A stretch of DNA of 14,000 nucleotides from Promethearchaeota archaeon. Its GTDB lineage: Archaea; Asgardarchaeota; Lokiarchaeia; Sigynarchaeales; SOKP01. This document shows positions 13,211-14,000 of the stretch, in pieces. The notes below the pieces were generated by a model. That model saw nothing but the letters and a program-made list of their open reading frames with translations. It did not search any database and was not told the origin of the DNA. The position numbers and the translations under genes are program-made. The stretch is taken from NCBI GenBank assembly GCA_013375495.1, contig JABXKC010000055.1:1-14000 (forward strand), given 5' to 3'. How positions within the stretch are numbered: the first letter of the stretch is position 1; every line of letters starts with the position of its first letter.

Positions 13211-13356
13211 CCTTATTCTAATTAATTAATTATAATACCCTTAAATAAGATATAAAGAAAATAAGAGAAGAACTTTATGAAAATCCTAGATTGTTCTTTT
13301 TCTCGCATATCTAATTTTTTTCTTAAGTTCCCTTTCTTTTCTTTTAGATCTTACCT

Positions 13357-13431
13357 TTAAATTTTGACACTTTCAAGGATATTCTTCTTTAACTCTTCTT
13401 TTAAGCTTGGTTTTGATATTACATCTACTTT
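13357..13431 (-). pseudogene. C-terminal remnant of an MNT nucleotidyltransferase
   Basis: Encodes KVDVISKPSLKEELKKNILE plus a few residues and a TAA stop at 13357-13359, matching the tail of the MNT gene at 7284-7580. The nucleotide match is 66 of 67 (7295-7361 with 13365-13431). No similarity continues past 13431, and in that frame a stop lies about 35 bases further upstream, so the catalytic half is gone. The copy has its own stop (ESVKI versus ESVIYE), so it is the tail of a near-identical second gene rather than a read-through. The near-identity implies a recent duplication or recombination. Confidence 0.75.
13365..13431 (-). repeat. 67-bp duplicated segment, second copy
   Basis: Partner of 7295-7361, same orientation, one mismatch. 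The two copies lie about 6 kb apart. Confidence 0.9.
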
Positions 13432-13578
13432 GGTTGCAGAGAGTGACAAAACAATCAATTATTAATATAAGGAAAAAAAATAAAGAGTAAAATGAGATTT
13501 TTATCTTTTCATGTAAATAAATAATGAAGATCTTTTAAAGCAACTAATTTAGCTAAAGCAGGTAAAAATATCCTATTA

Positions 13579-13788
13579 ATGAGTAAGCTTGTCGCTTTTA
13601 CTTTTGCTTATAATGCAAGCGGTCAGCCAGCAATGTCAGTTCCATTATATTGGACTGCAGATAATATACCAATAGCTATTCAATTCGCGGCTCCTTTTGG
13701 TGATGAAGCTACCCTTTTCCGTTTAGCAACACAATTAGAACAAGAAAGACCATGGATCGACAGAAAACCTCCGATTTACAGCTATTAA
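13579..13788 (+). pseudogene. C-terminal remnant of an amidase-signature enzyme
   Basis: This 69-residue stretch matches the end of amidase-signature enzymes: NASGQPAMSVPLYWT, then IAIQFAAPFGDEATLFRLAT and RPWIDRKPP close to the stop. Such enzymes are usually 450-500 residues and hydrolyse amide bonds with a Ser-cisSer-Lys triad in the middle of the chain. Nothing of that catalytic part is present. The frame is open upstream only to a TGA at 13525-13527, without recognisable amidase sequence. The natural C-terminus looks intact, so the first six-sevenths of the gene has been lost. It is almost certainly non-functional. A T8 run follows at 13807-13814. The closest intact relatives would be archaeal or bacterial amidases of the broad GatA-like class. 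Confidence 0.75.
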
Positions 13789-13806
13789 TTTTTACTTAAT
13801 TACATA

Positions 13807-13814
13807 TTTTTTTT
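13807..13814 (+). terminator. T-run after the amidase remnant
   Basis: Eight T about 20 bases past the stop. It is probably the original terminator of the amidase gene. Confidence 0.3.
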
Positions 13815-13921
13815 ACATCTAGCTAAAAAAAAGAATAGCATCTTATTTACTTAATAATAAGTACTCGCTTCTGTAATAATAATTAATTTCAGTTAAATAG
13901 GAAGAAAATTTTTACTTATTT

Positions 13922-14000
13922 ATGAATGAAATTCAGCAAAGTTCTGAGGATGTAACAGAATTTCGATTATCGAAGAAGAAGTTCCTTTTGAATTTAATAA
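13922..14000 (+). CDS. N-terminal start of an unidentified protein (3' partial)
   Basis: From the ATG at 13922 the frame stays open to the end of the window, giving 26 residues that begin MNEIQQSSEDVTEF and continue RLSKKKFLLNLI. A polar, acidic start followed by a basic stretch and then hydrophobic residues resembles the entry to a first membrane helix or an export signal, but the piece is too short to be sure. Upstream, AATAGGAAG at about 13897-13905 is purine-rich but too far away to be a clear ribosome site. The family is unknown. Confidence 0.45.
   Translation, partial: MNEIQQSSEDVTEFRLSKKKFLLNLI

Larger units (their letters stand above)
13158..13578. other. 421-bp region with promoter and broken gene tails, no intact gene
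   Basis: It contains the radical SAM promoter (13198-13210), an AT-rich stretch without clear coding sequence, the MNT tail (13357-13431), and about 130 bases of unexplained sequence up to the amidase remnant. No RNA gene is seen. Confidence 0.55.

Noticed and set aside
13277..13361. Short frame starting MKILDCSFSR
   Set aside because: It is under 30 codons, has biased Phe/Ser composition typical of T-rich spacer, and no ribosome site.

Overview
The window looks like AT-rich archaeal chromosome. Likely promoters are archaeal in type (purine-rich BRE plus a TATA box about 25 bases before a start or a GGTGA ribosome site), several genes appear leaderless or nearly so, transcription seems to end at long T runs, and the proteins are archaeal in character. 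A small protein with a Gly-rich N-terminal anchor, the EFR1-type flavodoxin-ferredoxin and the overall style suggest an Asgard (Lokiarchaeia-like) archaeon, but no lineage-specific marker is present, so this stays an inference. No rRNA, tRNA, CRISPR array or intact transposon was seen.

Layout. 1-84 is the tail of an unrecognised gene. 243-1262 (-) is a CaCA cation/Ca2+ exchanger. 1520-2206 (+) is a QueG-like double [4Fe-4S] protein. 2304-6709 (+) is a run of five genes: a multi-pass membrane protein, a radical SAM/SPASM enzyme, a SAM methyltransferase, and the two transferases of the 'rSAM/selenodomain-associated' type (TIGR04282-like and TIGR04283-like). The last four look like one small biosynthetic pathway that modifies and glycosylates an unknown metabolite or lipid. 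6740-7276 is a decayed CPBP intramembrane protease. 7284-7580 (-) is a lone MNT nucleotidyltransferase. 7927-8418 (+) is an ATC-hydrolase-like protein.

8782-10757 (+) holds three genes: a membrane-anchored PH-domain protein fused to an XRE helix-turn-helix, a second XRE regulator, and a small membrane-anchored surface protein. The PH-XRE gene is preceded by a strong 22-bp stem-loop that begins about where its transcript should start. 10897-11688 (+) is an EFR1-family flavodoxin/ferredoxin and 11877-13157 (-) a second radical SAM enzyme. 13357-13788 holds the tails of two broken genes (MNT and amidase) whose broken ends face each other. A new gene begins at 13922 and runs off the window.

The strongest unexplained signals are a 14-base motif, CGGTTATTTCACGA, found five times, always between genes and always on the same strand; the structured leader at 8688-8747; two genes whose GGTGA ribosome sites are correctly spaced from in-frame ATT codons, suggesting AUU initiation; and the membrane-tethered PH-XRE fusion with its regulator neighbour.
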